From positions 1 through 64,000 of the forward strand of contig JAISCD010000081.1 of the NCBI GenBank assembly GCA_031265825.1: a stretch of 64,000 bases of DNA, read 5' to 3'. This document shows, piece by piece, positions 1-7,709 of this stretch. The stretch's first letter is position 1; each line of letters starts with the position of its first letter. Made by a program: the position numbers and the translations under genes. Source of the DNA: Treponema sp. Its GTDB lineage: Bacteria; Spirochaetota; Spirochaetia; Treponematales; Breznakiellaceae. The notes below the pieces were generated by a model. The model was given only the letters and a program-made list of their open reading frames with translations. It was not told the origin of the DNA and did no database searches.

Positions 1-33
1 GCTCTTGCTACCGCAGTGTACGCATTGCCTCAT
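1..33 (-). CDS. 5' end of a gene cut by the window edge, zinc-ribbon-like start
   Basis: Reading the minus strand, a GGAGGG ribosome binding site is followed at 4 nt by ATG and eleven open codons (MRQCVHCGSKS) that run off the window. The CxxC pair followed by G-S-K resembles the N-terminal zinc ribbon of many small DNA- or RNA-binding proteins and of some transposases, but eleven residues cannot decide. Only the start and the ribosome binding site are supported. Confidence 0.45.
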   Translation of the reverse strand, partial: MRQCVHCGSKS

Positions 34-113
34 AATACCCTCCTTTGGGTTATGGATATTATATCACATTTACGCCACTTGCTTGTAAACATATTGTGAG
101 CAGTCTGACGTGC

Positions 114-178
114 GAGGGGGGGCGCACCACAAGGGCGGCAATATGCCAACCTCCGTTGTGGAAAACCGCGCCCCCTCA
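114..178. repeat. Dispersed GC-hairpin element, copy 1
   Basis: Bounded by GAGGGGGGGCGC and GCGCCCCCTC as inverted arms, with a core containing CCGTTGTGGAAAA. It is the first of ten copies in this window (others near 5360, 10961, 19425, 29385, 35887, 38197, 45606, 47731 and 59281), all between genes. Confidence 0.8.
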
Positions 179-182
179 TACT

Positions 183-252
183 AGTGAGTAGTGAGTAGTG
201 AGCAGGTAGCAGAGAGGAGAGAGCAGTTAGCAGTTAGCAGTGAATAGTGAGC
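183..252. repeat. 7-bp tandem repeat, 10 units
   Basis: Ten consecutive heptamers of the type AGTGAGC / AGTTAGC / AGTGAGT. The same heptamer family in reverse complement (CTAACTG, CTACCTG) forms the 16-unit array at 10843-10954. No gene is apparent in the surrounding stretch 34-461. Confidence 0.85.
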
Positions 253-261
253 AGGGTGTCA

Positions 262-461
262 GACATTGAGCAGGTTCCGCTTGTTTACAAGCGTAACCGT
301 CAAGACGGGGTCAGCGGCACACCTTTCGGACAACAACCCGTAAGAAGTCGTCCAACACCCGAAGGGTGCAAGCGTAACCGTCAAGTCGGGGTCAGCGGGT
401 CCCCCTTTCGGACAATAACCATTGTGAAATATTTAAACAGCCTTCGGCTGCCCGAAGGCTG
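262..461. repeat. Intergenic block of dispersed short repeats
   Basis: Contains the hairpin CGCTTG-TTTA-CAAGCG, two copies of a segment reading AACCGTCAAG(A/T)CGGGGTCAGCGG, and the palindromes ACACCCGAAGGGTG and CAGCCTTCGGCTG. Close relatives recur at 41.9, 45.8, 47.3, 57.7 and 59.4 kb. An open frame at 247-465 only reads through these repeats and is not credited as a gene. Confidence 0.7.
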
Positions 462-1502
462 TTAAGCAAACGAGTCAATGAGACCCAACAACGCCTCTTG
501 CTCTTGAGACGACAAACGAAAACCACAAACAGCCTCCCCAGCAAAGGTAGAACGTGCGGACTGAATAAGCTGACGACCCATCGCCTGCGCCTGATAAAAC
601 GCGCCCGACCGTCGCAGTTCCTCGATAAACTCCCCGACCTCCGGCGCGCCTACGCCGTCCCTACGCGCCGCGGAAAAACAACGATTCACAGCCCCCATAT
701 CCCCGCCGCATTGCCGTATATAAAGAATAATAGGCAGACTCTTCTTGCCTTCCACAAAGTCATCCCCGCGCTGTTTACCCGCAATATCTCCGTCCAGATT
801 CTTCACATCATCCATAATTTGAAAACCCACGCCCAATTCTTCAGCCGCCTTGCCGAAAACGCCAGCGATTTCGCGGCTCATAGGCAAATGTGCGGCAAAC
901 GCCCCCAGCATCACCGCAAGACGGGACAAAGAACCGGTTTTAAGCCCGCACATAACCGTATATTCCTCAAAAGAAGGCATCGCAGTCTCATCCTTATGCC
1001 AAGCTATATCCAAAGCCTGCCCCAGATGCAAACGGCGCAAATACTCCCCCCAAAGCCGAAAAACTTCATTCTGCAAAGACGTTTCCAAACCATTTATACA
1101 AACAAGAGGCAGAAAATACAAGAAACTCCCGCTATTGATCGCCGTATCCACGCCGTAGCGAATATGAATAGAAGCCTGCCCCCGTCTTTCCGGAGAATTG
1201 TCTTCAATATCGTCATGAATAAGGCTGGCGTTATGAGCGATCTCCACAAGAGGCGAAAGAGGCAGAGCCGCATCGCCCCCGCCCAAAGCCCTGCAAACCA
1301 GATTCATCAACAAAGGACGCCACCGCTTACCCCCGCGCAAGAGCAAATCCCGCCCCGGCGCAATAAGCGCCTCGCATAGTTCAGGGGAAATGTTTAGCCC
1401 CGGAAACACACGCTCCACCCATTCGCTATTCGGCGAAGAAGGCAGAATCGCGTTTAGCGTTTCCTCTATCTTCTCAATCCATATCGATTCATTCTTATCC
1501 AT
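462..1502 (-). CDS. Polyprenyl (isoprenoid) diphosphate synthase family protein
   Basis: 346 aa. Condenses isopentenyl diphosphate onto an allylic diphosphate to make prenyl chains (family knowledge). Visible marks: the GGKRWRP substrate-binding motif near residue 55, the first aspartate-rich motif DDIED preceded by HNASLIH, and a second metal motif reading DDVKN within QIMDDVKNLDGD, so its last acidic position is N. The start ATG (MDKNES) at 1502 has GGAG 7-10 nt upstream; the frame is open further but would overlap the LRR gene. It is the last gene of the run smpB, LRR protein, synthase. Chain length of the product cannot be read. Confidence 0.85.
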   Translation of the reverse strand: MDKNESIWIEKIEETLNAILPSSPNSEWVERVFPGLNISPELCEALIAPGRDLLLRGGKRWRPLLMNLVCRALGGGDAALPLSPLVEIAHNASLIHDDIEDNSPERRGQASIHIRYGVDTAINSGSFLYFLPLVCINGLETSLQNEVFRLWGEYLRRLHLGQALDIAWHKDETAMPSFEEYTVMCGLKTGSLSRLAVMLGAFAAHLPMSREIAGVFGKAAEELGVGFQIMDDVKNLDGDIAGKQRGDDFVEGKKSLPIILYIRQCGGDMGAVNRCFSAARRDGVGAPEVGEFIEELRRSGAFYQAQAMGRQLIQSARSTFAGEAVCGFRLSSQEQEALLGLIDSFA

Positions 1503-1533
1503 CGTTATCTCCTCAAGTACCCGTAGCGACTCA

Positions 1534-2934
1534 CTACCTTTGCCATGCCCTGCCGTCAAATTTATACGCGCCCGCCTGCCTGCGCGCCCGCTTATAGACA
1601 TTCACCAAGTTTCCATCAAATGAATCATCCGCTACATTAACGTTGTCCCCGATAGTTACGCTGGTTAAGCGGTTCCTCTTAAACGCATCTTTTTCGATAA
1701 CCGTAACCGAATTGCCGATGATTACGCTGGTTAATTGGTTTCTTAAAAACGCCGCTCTTCCAATAGCGGTAACCGAATTGGGGATGGTAACGCTGGTCAA
1801 CCGATTTCCCGAAAACGCCGCTCTTCCGATAGCGGTAACCGAATCAGGAATAGTTACGCTGGTTAATTGGTTTTCTGAAAACACATACTCTCCAATCGTA
1901 GTAATTGAATTGCCCATAGTAACGCTGGTTAAGCGGTTTTTGTAGAACGCAAAGTCTCCGATAGCGGCAACCGAAGCGGGAATAGCTACGGCGGTTAGTT
2001 TGTTCTTCCCAAACGCCGTTTCTCCGATGACCGTAACCGAATTGCCGATGGTAACGCTGACTAATTGGTTATCCGAAAAAGCCCGGTCTCCGATATAGAC
2101 AACTGAATCCGGAATAGTTACACTGGTTAAACGGTTTTCCTCAAATGCGCCCTCTCCGATAGAGACAACCGAATTGGGGATCGTTACGCTGGTTAAGCGG
2201 TTTCCCTCAAACGCCCCTTTTCCGATAGCGGTAACCGGCAGATTATCTATCCGCCCCGGAATCGTAACATTCTTCGATCTTCCCGTGTAACCGGTAACAG
2301 TTATTCCTTCGTTCCTAACCTCGTACTTAAAATCCGCCAGCCCCGCAAGCGCGGCATTCCCCGAAGGCTTCACAAAAGCCTCCCATGAAGAATCAGGACG
2401 GATGTTTTCCACGAACCACTGAGCCTCTATCCGCGCGGTTTCCACATTTAACGCCTTGAGATCAAACCTATAACTCGCGCCGGAAAGATTCACCGCGCCG
2501 GAAAGAATAATCTCCACGCCCAACTGTTTACCGATAGAAAGAGACGCCTCGTCGCCCACCCGCCCGGACAACTGGTAATCCATTTCCTTTTCAAGGCGAG
2601 AAAGCGCCGCGGCATTCCGCTCTATGACGATAAAAGCCCCATCGTTCACCAGAGCCGCGCTCAGGTTTTTAAGCACATAGTCGGATAATTTTGGATTTTC
2701 GCTCTCAATATTAAGAACGGAAATCCGCGTGTTATGAGAAAGGCGATCCCGAAGATAAGAAACGCCGTTTTTCAGAGCGGTGTCCAAACTCACGGCGTTT
2801 TGAGAAAACGAAACAACTGCGGGAAGGCAAAAAAACAAGAAAAGAGCCGCGTTTCTTAAACCACCACGCCATTGAAAACTCAACCGCCTTACCCTTTGCC
2901 CGCGGTTCAAATAATTAAATATACTCATGTCCAT
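1534..2934 (-). CDS. BspA-type leucine-rich-repeat protein with CsgG-like N-terminal domain
   Basis: 466 aa, probably exported. A hydrophobic signal segment (residues about 26-42, ending SFSQ) is followed by a region of about 150 residues resembling CsgG/LpoB-type domains (ISVLNIES, VIERN, GRVGDEASLSIGKQLGVE). Then come about ten 22-residue repeats of the form IGxxAFxxNxLTSVTIPxSV, typical of treponemal BspA-like surface proteins. The C-terminal cap has tyrosine, glycine and tryptophan. ATG at 2934 has AGGGAG just upstream and overlaps the smpB stop by about 10 bp, implying coupling. LRR repeats of this class are linked to attachment in oral spirochaetes; the role here is inferred only. Confidence 0.85.
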   Translation of the reverse strand: MDMSIFNYLNRGQRVRRLSFQWRGGLRNAALFLFFCLPAVVSFSQNAVSLDTALKNGVSYLRDRLSHNTRISVLNIESENPKLSDYVLKNLSAALVNDGAFIVIERNAAALSRLEKEMDYQLSGRVGDEASLSIGKQLGVEIILSGAVNLSGASYRFDLKALNVETARIEAQWFVENIRPDSSWEAFVKPSGNAALAGLADFKYEVRNEGITVTGYTGRSKNVTIPGRIDNLPVTAIGKGAFEGNRLTSVTIPNSVVSIGEGAFEENRLTSVTIPDSVVYIGDRAFSDNQLVSVTIGNSVTVIGETAFGKNKLTAVAIPASVAAIGDFAFYKNRLTSVTMGNSITTIGEYVFSENQLTSVTIPDSVTAIGRAAFSGNRLTSVTIPNSVTAIGRAAFLRNQLTSVIIGNSVTVIEKDAFKRNRLTSVTIGDNVNVADDSFDGNLVNVYKRARRQAGAYKFDGRAWQR

Positions 2935-3386
2935 CTCCCTTTGAATTCTCGTTCCATATCGCGGTTAACGTCCCGCTCCCGAATACCAGCCCGCTTATCT
3001 ACGGCTTTTTTCCCTTTACAAAGTCCAATTTCTATCTTCACCCGTCCTTTTTTAAAATAAAAAGACAAAGGTATCAACGTGTAGCCTTTTTCTTCAACCT
3101 TACGATGTATACGTTTTATCTCGTCGCCATGAAGTAGAAGGCGTTTTTCCCGTTCAGGGTCGTGATTAAAAATAGAAGAGAACGGATTCTCCGCCACAAC
3201 CAAAGAATGAACCCACACTTCGCCATTCACAACCTCCGCCCAACTATCGGGAAAAGAAATTCTGCCATCACGAAAAGATTTGACTTCAGTGCCAAACAAT
3301 TCGACGCCAGCCTCGTACCGCTCGTCAACCACATAATCGTACCGCGCCTTGCGATTCACTGCGATAATCTTAATATTATCCGCCAT
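2925..3386 (-). CDS. smpB: SsrA-binding protein SmpB
   Basis: 153 aa, the usual length. SmpB binds tmRNA and brings it to stalled ribosomes for trans-translation. Hallmarks visible: N-terminal NRKARYDY, the GVELFGTEVKSFRDGRI region, RLLLHGDEIKR, and a basic C-terminal tail (KKAVDKRAGIRERD) that enters the decoding centre. ATG at 3386 has AGGAG upstream and a promoter at 3404-3433. It is first in an apparent operon with the LRR protein and the prenyl synthase. The tmRNA gene itself was not found in the window. Confidence 0.95.
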   Translation of the reverse strand: MADNIKIIAVNRKARYDYVVDERYEAGVELFGTEVKSFRDGRISFPDSWAEVVNGEVWVHSLVVAENPFSSIFNHDPEREKRLLLHGDEIKRIHRKVEEKGYTLIPLSFYFKKGRVKIEIGLCKGKKAVDKRAGIRERDVNRDMEREFKGRWT

Positions 3387-3403
3387 TATTTTCTCCTTTC
3401 ACG

Positions 3404-3433
3404 ATAGTTTACCAGAACGTATAAATTTGTCAA
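3404..3433 (-). promoter_or_regulatory. Promoter of smpB
   Basis: On the minus strand TTGACA (3433-3428), 18-bp spacer, AACTAT (3409-3404), followed by AGGAG and ATG, giving a predicted leader of about 10 nt. Confidence 0.6.
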
Positions 3434-3468
3434 CACCCTTCGGATGTTTAAATACTTCTTAACGGTTT

Positions 3469-3762
3469 TTGTACTCAAGTATGGAAAAATTGTACTCACG
3501 TCCGGAAGAATTGTACTCGCGTCCGGAAGAATTGTACTCGCGTCCGGAAGAATTGTACTCACGTCCGGAAAAGTTGTACTCGCGTCCGGAAGATTTGTAC
3601 TCGCGTCCGGAAAAGTTGTACCCGCGTCCGGAAGATTTGTACTCGCGTCCGGAGAAATTGTACTCACGTCCGGAAGATTTGTACTCGCGTCCGGAAGATT
3701 TGTACTCGCGTCCGGAAGATTTGTACCTACGTCCGGAAAAGTTGTACTCACGTCCGGAAGGA
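3469..3762 (+). repeat. Array A: 14 x 21-bp tandem repeat upstream of family copy 1
   Basis: Fourteen contiguous units with consensus TTGTACTCgCGTCCGGAAga and an exact 21-bp period. Most carry the palindrome TCCGGA plus GTAC. Variation is confined to the last three bases and one A/G position. Because 21 is a multiple of 3 all frames stay open (for example heptads of LYSRPEE), but no start, ribosome binding site or fusion to the following gene is seen. The array ends 129 bp before the ATG of the gene at 3892. Confidence 0.95.
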
Positions 3763-3799
3763 AAAAAGCAAGATTCTCAAAAAAAAGTTCCAAAACCTA

Positions 3800-3829
3800 T
3801 TGCATAGTATACATGACTTATGATAAGAT
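3800..3829 (+). promoter_or_regulatory. Candidate promoter for family copy 1
   Basis: TTGCAT (3800-3805), 18-bp spacer, TAAGAT (3824-3829), between array A and the AAGGAGG site of the 3892 gene. The surrounding ATTGCATAG is also found right after array B at about 11730, so it may be part of a conserved array-end module. Confidence 0.45.
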
Positions 3830-3891
3830 GTCTACGTCTAATTAACAAGATCAGACGAATTTAGGCTAAAAATCTATGTAAGGAGGATAAT

Positions 3892-4548
3892 ATGGCGAGT
3901 TTCTTTCCAAGGAGAGGAGCTGATTTTTTGGAATGGTTGAAGAATTTCAGTTTGGCTCTATCTGAACACGCGGCGGCGTGGGGTATTCTTGCGCAGGTTG
4001 CGAGCGATTTAGCCGCGAAAGTGGCGGCTTATGAAGCGCTTTATGCGTTGGCGACAGGGGAGAACGGTACGAGCGCACTTATCTTAGAAAAAGACGCGGC
4101 GCGGCTCGCTCTCGAAACCCAAATCCGAGAGATTAAAAATAAGTATATTGATTACAACGACGCGGTTACCGACCCTAATCGTGATCGGCTGGGTCTGCCT
4201 ATCTATGATAGGAAGCCTTCGCCAAAGCCGCGTCCTACGAGTCGTCCTGTCTTGGAGATCGTGCCGTCAAACAACCGTCAACATACGGGAACCGCGATTA
4301 ATCAAGCTTCCGGGAAGAAAACAAAGCCTGATGACGCCTATGGTGTGCGGTATTCGTGGGAAATTCGAGATGCGGCTCCTGCAAATGCCGGTGATTTGCG
4401 TCATTCGGTCTTTCGGAGGAAGGTTAGCGAAGTATTTGACTATGATGAGGTAGATCGAGGGAAAAGGATTTTTTACGCGGCGTGTTATGAGAACGCAAAA
4501 GGCGAGTCTGGACCGTGGAGTGATATTGTTGAGGCGATTATTCCTTAG
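3892..4548 (+). CDS. 21-bp-array-associated family protein, copy 1 (unknown function)
   Basis: 218 aa, no signal peptide or membrane segment. The N-terminal half is helical and alanine-rich; the centre carries KNKYIDYNDAVTD and LGLPIYDRKPSPKPRP, a proline-rich linker; the C-terminal half is probably a beta-sandwich, with YSWEIRD and ending ENAKGESGPWSDI then AIIP. The same order (basic helix, VTD...LGLxIxDK, P-rich linker, final G-P-W-x-x-I) occurs in the genes at 46611, 30411 and 58684. I recall similar uncharacterised proteins from other anaerobes but could not check. AAGGAGG lies 7 nt before ATG. The function is not known. Confidence 0.85.
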   Translation: MASFFPRRGADFLEWLKNFSLALSEHAAAWGILAQVASDLAAKVAAYEALYALATGENGTSALILEKDAARLALETQIREIKNKYIDYNDAVTDPNRDRLGLPIYDRKPSPKPRPTSRPVLEIVPSNNRQHTGTAINQASGKKTKPDDAYGVRYSWEIRDAAPANAGDLRHSVFRRKVSEVFDYDEVDRGKRIFYAACYENAKGESGPWSDIVEAIIP

Positions 4549-4705
4549 GCATTTTACAGGCGGCGCTCAGGGAATGATCTTTAACGCCGTCCTTTGACAT
4601 GGGTGATTTTGGTTATAAATTAGTTGATCCTGACGGTTTTTTATGAAACCCACTATGTTGGAGCAAGCTTTTATGGTGTTAGGGTATTTAAGGCATCTTG
4701 AAAGA

Positions 4706-5290
4706 TTTTATTCCACTATGTAGGAGTGGGGTTTTTAGGTGGCAAAGGTCTTAAGTCATCTGGAAAGGTTTTATTCCCCGGTGTGAGAGTAGGGTTTTTA
4801 GGTGTCAGAGGCTTTGGGGTATTTGAAAAGGTTTTATTCCATGGTGTTGGGATAAGGTTTTGAGGTGTTAGAAGCTTTGGGGTATCTGGAAAGGTTATAT
4901 TTCGCGGTGTGGGAGTAGGATTTTGAGGTGTTAGAGGTCTTAAGTCATCTGGAAAGGTTTTATTCCGCTATGTAGGAGTGGGATTTTGCGGTGTCAGAGG
5001 TCTTGGGTCATCTGAGAAGGTTTTATTCCGTGGTGTTAGGGTAGGGTTTTGCGGTGTCAGAGGTCTTGGGGCATCTGGAAAGGTTATATTTCGCGGTGTG
5101 GGAGTAGGGTTTTGAGGTGTTAGAGGTCTTAAGTCATCTGGAAAGGTTTTATTCCGCTATGTAGGAGTGGGATTTTGCGGTGTCAGAGGTCTTGGGTCAT
5201 CTGAGAAGGTTTTATTCCACGGTGTGGGCGTGTGGTTTTGAGGTGTCAGAGGTCTTGGGGCATCTGAGAAGGTTTTATTCCACCATTGGT
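4706..5290 (+). repeat. 63-bp tandem repeat array, nine full units plus part of a tenth
   Basis: Unit starts (TTTTATTCC or TTATATTTC) fall at 4706, 4769, 4832, 4895, 4958, 5021, 5084, 5147, 5210 and 5273, exactly 63 bp apart. A higher-order 189-bp period is visible, since units at 4895, 4958 and 5021 recur at 5084, 5147 and 5210. 63 is three times the 21-bp unit of the other arrays. No convincing gene lies inside. It sits between copy 1 and a lipoprotein gene. Confidence 0.95.
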
Positions 5291-5296
5291 TTATAT

Positions 5297-5486
5297 GATT
5301 TGGGGGGTAGCGGAAGACCCGCCCTTTAAACTTGCTTTGCGGGGCGGGTCTGGAGCGCAGGGGGGCGCAGAAAAAGGTGACGGTATGCCGAAATGTTTTG
5401 GAAACAGCGCCCCCCTTCTTGATTATATAGCTTTACCTGTCGGGGACAGCGGCGCTCCCTTTCTAACGAAGCCCTATGTGAAGTCG
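5297..5486 (+). repeat. Composite dispersed element with GC-hairpin core, copy 2
   Basis: Order: GGGGGGTAGCGGAAGACC, a GC-rich stem, the core bounded by GGGGGGCGC (5360) and GCGCCCCCC (5415) with CCGAAATGTTTTGGAAA inside, then TTCTTGATTATAT and CTGTCGGGGACAGCGGCGCT. The same order recurs at 35.9 and 38.2 kb. Confidence 0.8.
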
Positions 5487-5531
5487 TTTAAAACCTTTCG
5501 GGTGGAATTTTTATTTAATTGGAGAATTAAA

Positions 5532-6191
5532 ATGAAGAAGATTAAATTTACGTTACTTGGTGTATTTATTTTTTTACTTTTTTGTTGCGGCGGCACATTA
5601 AAAGTTATTACTTACGTCAGTGATTTGATTCAAGTCGCCGATGATGCTGACGGGCTGATGTTTGTTACCGCGAATATCATGGTTGAAAATCTTAATGATC
5701 CAACTGATATTGATTTTCTCAGAGAGAATTTAAATTCATTTTCTAATGAGGAAATAATAAAGAATGCTTATGCTGATTCTTTGTCGTTTGATATTAAAGT
5801 TCCGTTGATAAATGAAGAAAAAATCTCGTCATATGATTTTGAAAGGGATTTATTGTATATAATCGCTTCTGAAAAAAATGATTCTTATATCTTTAAATAT
5901 AAATTTAACGCGGATTTAACCGCAATAATAGATGAATATATATATGAAATGCATTATCAACATTTAACTATTGAGGATTTTGAAGTATCAATAATTATTG
6001 ATAATGATATGCAGGCGCCTGCTACAATTACGGCTTATAGCGTATATATAAATGGTCGTCCTTATCCTCTTAATTATACGGGTGAAATACAGAGAAGAGA
6101 CCGTTTGGAATTGCAAGTTAGTGAAGTATTAAGAGCCGCCATAGCAAAAAATAATAGAAACACGTATGATTTATTTAAAATAGATAAATAA
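5532..6191 (+). CDS. Putative lipoprotein of unknown function
   Basis: 219 aa. Starts MKKIKFTLLGVFIFLLFCCGG, a lysine-rich n-region and hydrophobic core ending in a lipobox-like LLFCC, so lipidation at Cys18 or Cys19 is likely. The rest is acidic, mixed alpha/beta, without recognised motifs. The ATG at 5532 was chosen because GGAG lies 7 nt upstream; the longer open frame runs into the dispersed repeat. Codon use is AT-rich compared with the genes at 7-14 kb, which may mean recent acquisition. Confidence 0.7.
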   Translation: MKKIKFTLLGVFIFLLFCCGGTLKVITYVSDLIQVADDADGLMFVTANIMVENLNDPTDIDFLRENLNSFSNEEIIKNAYADSLSFDIKVPLINEEKISSYDFERDLLYIIASEKNDSYIFKYKFNADLTAIIDEYIYEMHYQHLTIEDFEVSIIIDNDMQAPATITAYSVYINGRPYPLNYTGEIQRRDRLELQVSEVLRAAIAKNNRNTYDLFKIDK

Positions 6192-6315
6192 AAGATAAAT
6201 AAAGAGCGAAATAGCAAGGCATATTCAACAAAATTTGACTTTTTGTTTTAAATAAATTATCTTTACCAAGTGCGGTACGCCGCATGAGCATAAAGTAAAT
6301 AAGGAGAAATGAACT

Positions 6316-6708
6316 ATGAAAGAGATTTATGATTTTTTGAAAAAAAGCGGATCATATTACCTCGCTACTATTGACGGCGATAAACCGCGGGTTCGCCCTT
6401 TCGGGACTGTGAACATCTTCGAGGATAAACTTTATATCCAAACCGGTAGGATGAAAGATGTGTCAAAACAGATAAAAGAAAATCCGAACATTGAAATCTG
6501 CGCGGCGGCAGATGAAAAATGGCTACGCATTTCAGCCACCGCAGTGGAAGACGATAGGATTGAGGCGAGGCAAAATATGTTGGACGCTTACCCCCAATTG
6601 CAACCGGTGTATAAAGCCGACGACGGTAATACCCAAGTTTTTTACCTCAAGGATGCTACGGCGACTATTTCGTCTTTTACCGCGGATCCTCAGGTGATAA
6701 AGTTTTAA
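6316..6708 (+). CDS. Pyridoxamine 5'-phosphate oxidase-fold flavoprotein
   Basis: 130 aa, the length of small split-barrel FMN-binding proteins. Visible: YYLATIDGDKPRVRPFG near the N-terminus, then LYIQTGRMKDVSKQIKENP, and WLRISATAVEDD, all characteristic of this family. Members are oxidoreductases or ligand sensors using FMN or F420; the substrate here is unknown. AGGAG lies 10 nt before the ATG. It stands alone between a lipoprotein gene and the convergent pgeF operon. Confidence 0.85.
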   Translation: MKEIYDFLKKSGSYYLATIDGDKPRVRPFGTVNIFEDKLYIQTGRMKDVSKQIKENPNIEICAAADEKWLRISATAVEDDRIEARQNMLDAYPQLQPVYKADDGNTQVFYLKDATATISSFTADPQVIKF

Positions 6709-6798
6709 CGCATTTATCCCCTGACCTATGGTCTGATCGTTATGATCAGCCGGGAAATTTCTTGAAATTCAACGCAAATTTGAAAGAAAAGACTGGAT

Positions 6799-6854
6799 TA
6801 AAGCCTATTGATAAAGGCTGGCTAGGCGCCGGACCTTGCTATCAATAGGCTTTA
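6799..6854. terminator. Long perfect inverted repeat between convergent genes
   Basis: TAAAGCCTATTGATA (6799-6813) and its exact reverse complement (6840-6854) flank a 26-nt loop that contains GGCGCC. It sits between the ends of the genes at 6708 (+) and 6903 (-). A bidirectional terminator is plausible, though there is no T tract directly after the stem. Other roles are possible. Confidence 0.5.
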
Positions 6855-6902
6855 TGTCATTCCTGATTGGCTTTGGGACGATTTTTTTATGGGATTTGGT
6901 CT

Positions 6903-7670
6903 TCAGTAATGCTGAAGATAGGGGGTTTGTTTGTTGATAACAGAAAAGCCGACTCCAGCCAACATTCGAGTGAAGTTTTTCCCTTCTCGGCGAAAAGAGC
7001 CGAGTCTTTCATCCGTAAAGGTGCAGTCTTCGCAATAGGCTAGATTTTTTACGCCGACTTTCGCCAACAGGTGCACATTCGCCGCCCTTAAATCAAGGCA
7101 GTCGCCCGAAACTACCGCGCCAAGCGGGTATCCGCCGTCTGTGCCGCCGAATCTTTCCGCAAAAACACGTCGTCTTTCTTCGTCTACATGGTAACAATGC
7201 CCACAGATGCAGGGCCCCAGTACTGCGGCTACGGCTTCCGGACGCGCTCCCAGAAGCCTTAAAGCGTTCAATGCAATGCCGGTGCCTTTCCACCCCGAAT
7301 GAACTACGCCGAAAGCGCCGGAATCTGTATCAAATAGGAACACCGGTAAACAATCAGCCACCGTAACTGAGAGAATTACGTCTCTTTGCCGCGTTACCAG
7401 CCCGTCTGTATTCTCAAAAACAAGGGGCGCATCGTCGTTCACAACCGCGACGTTCTGTGAATGAGTTTGTCTGCACGCATAAAGTCTCCTGTTCGCACCG
7501 ATATTGTCGAGGAAATTCCGTCTGACCTCCTCGTTTAATACGCCCATGTCTCCTGCTTGCCGTGTTGAAATACAGCAGGAAATGTCTGTCATGGGTTTTT
7601 CATCAAATATAAAGGGGAAAAATACGGCGGGGCTTTCTGAAAAAACAAGAGAAAAGGGGTAGAGATTCAC
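6903..7670 (-). CDS. pgeF: Peptidoglycan editing factor PgeF (YfiH/laccase-domain family)
   Basis: 255 aa. The family removes misincorporated L-serine from peptidoglycan precursors; it was formerly called multicopper polyphenol oxidase. Motifs seen: CRQTHSQNVAVV, TVADCLPVFL, VVHSGWKGT and LGPCICGHCYHV, which supply the conserved His and Cys zinc ligands. It starts with GTG at 7670, with AAGGA about 5 nt upstream. It is last in a run with the carboxypeptidase at 10709 and the 589-aa protein, fitting a cell-wall operon. Confidence 0.9.
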   Translation of the reverse strand: MNLYPFSLVFSESPAVFFPFIFDEKPMTDISCCISTRQAGDMGVLNEEVRRNFLDNIGANRRLYACRQTHSQNVAVVNDDAPLVFENTDGLVTRQRDVILSVTVADCLPVFLFDTDSGAFGVVHSGWKGTGIALNALRLLGARPEAVAAVLGPCICGHCYHVDEERRRVFAERFGGTDGGYPLGAVVSGDCLDLRAANVHLLAKVGVKNLAYCEDCTFTDERLGSFRREGKNFTRMLAGVGFSVINKQTPYLQHY

Positions 7671-7709
7671 TGCTTCCTTCGCTAATGGGATACGCTCACA
7701 TAATCACTC

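Noticed and set aside
247-465. 72-aa open frame
   Set aside because: Made up entirely of dispersed repeat sequence; no homology or ribosome binding site.
462-1502. Loss of activity in the prenyl synthase because the second motif reads DDVKN
   Set aside because: The last position of this motif varies among active family members, and the first motif and the GGKRWRP motif are intact, so no loss is claimed.
3469-3762. CRISPR array
   Set aside because: The repeats are contiguous with no unique spacers, the period is only 21 bp, and no cas gene is present. The same holds for the other arrays.
3444-3845. Open frames in array A coding for LYSRPEE-type heptads on both strands
   Set aside because: A 21-bp repeat without internal stops is open in several frames by arithmetic. 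No ribosome binding site or stable start, and no fusion to the gene at 3892.
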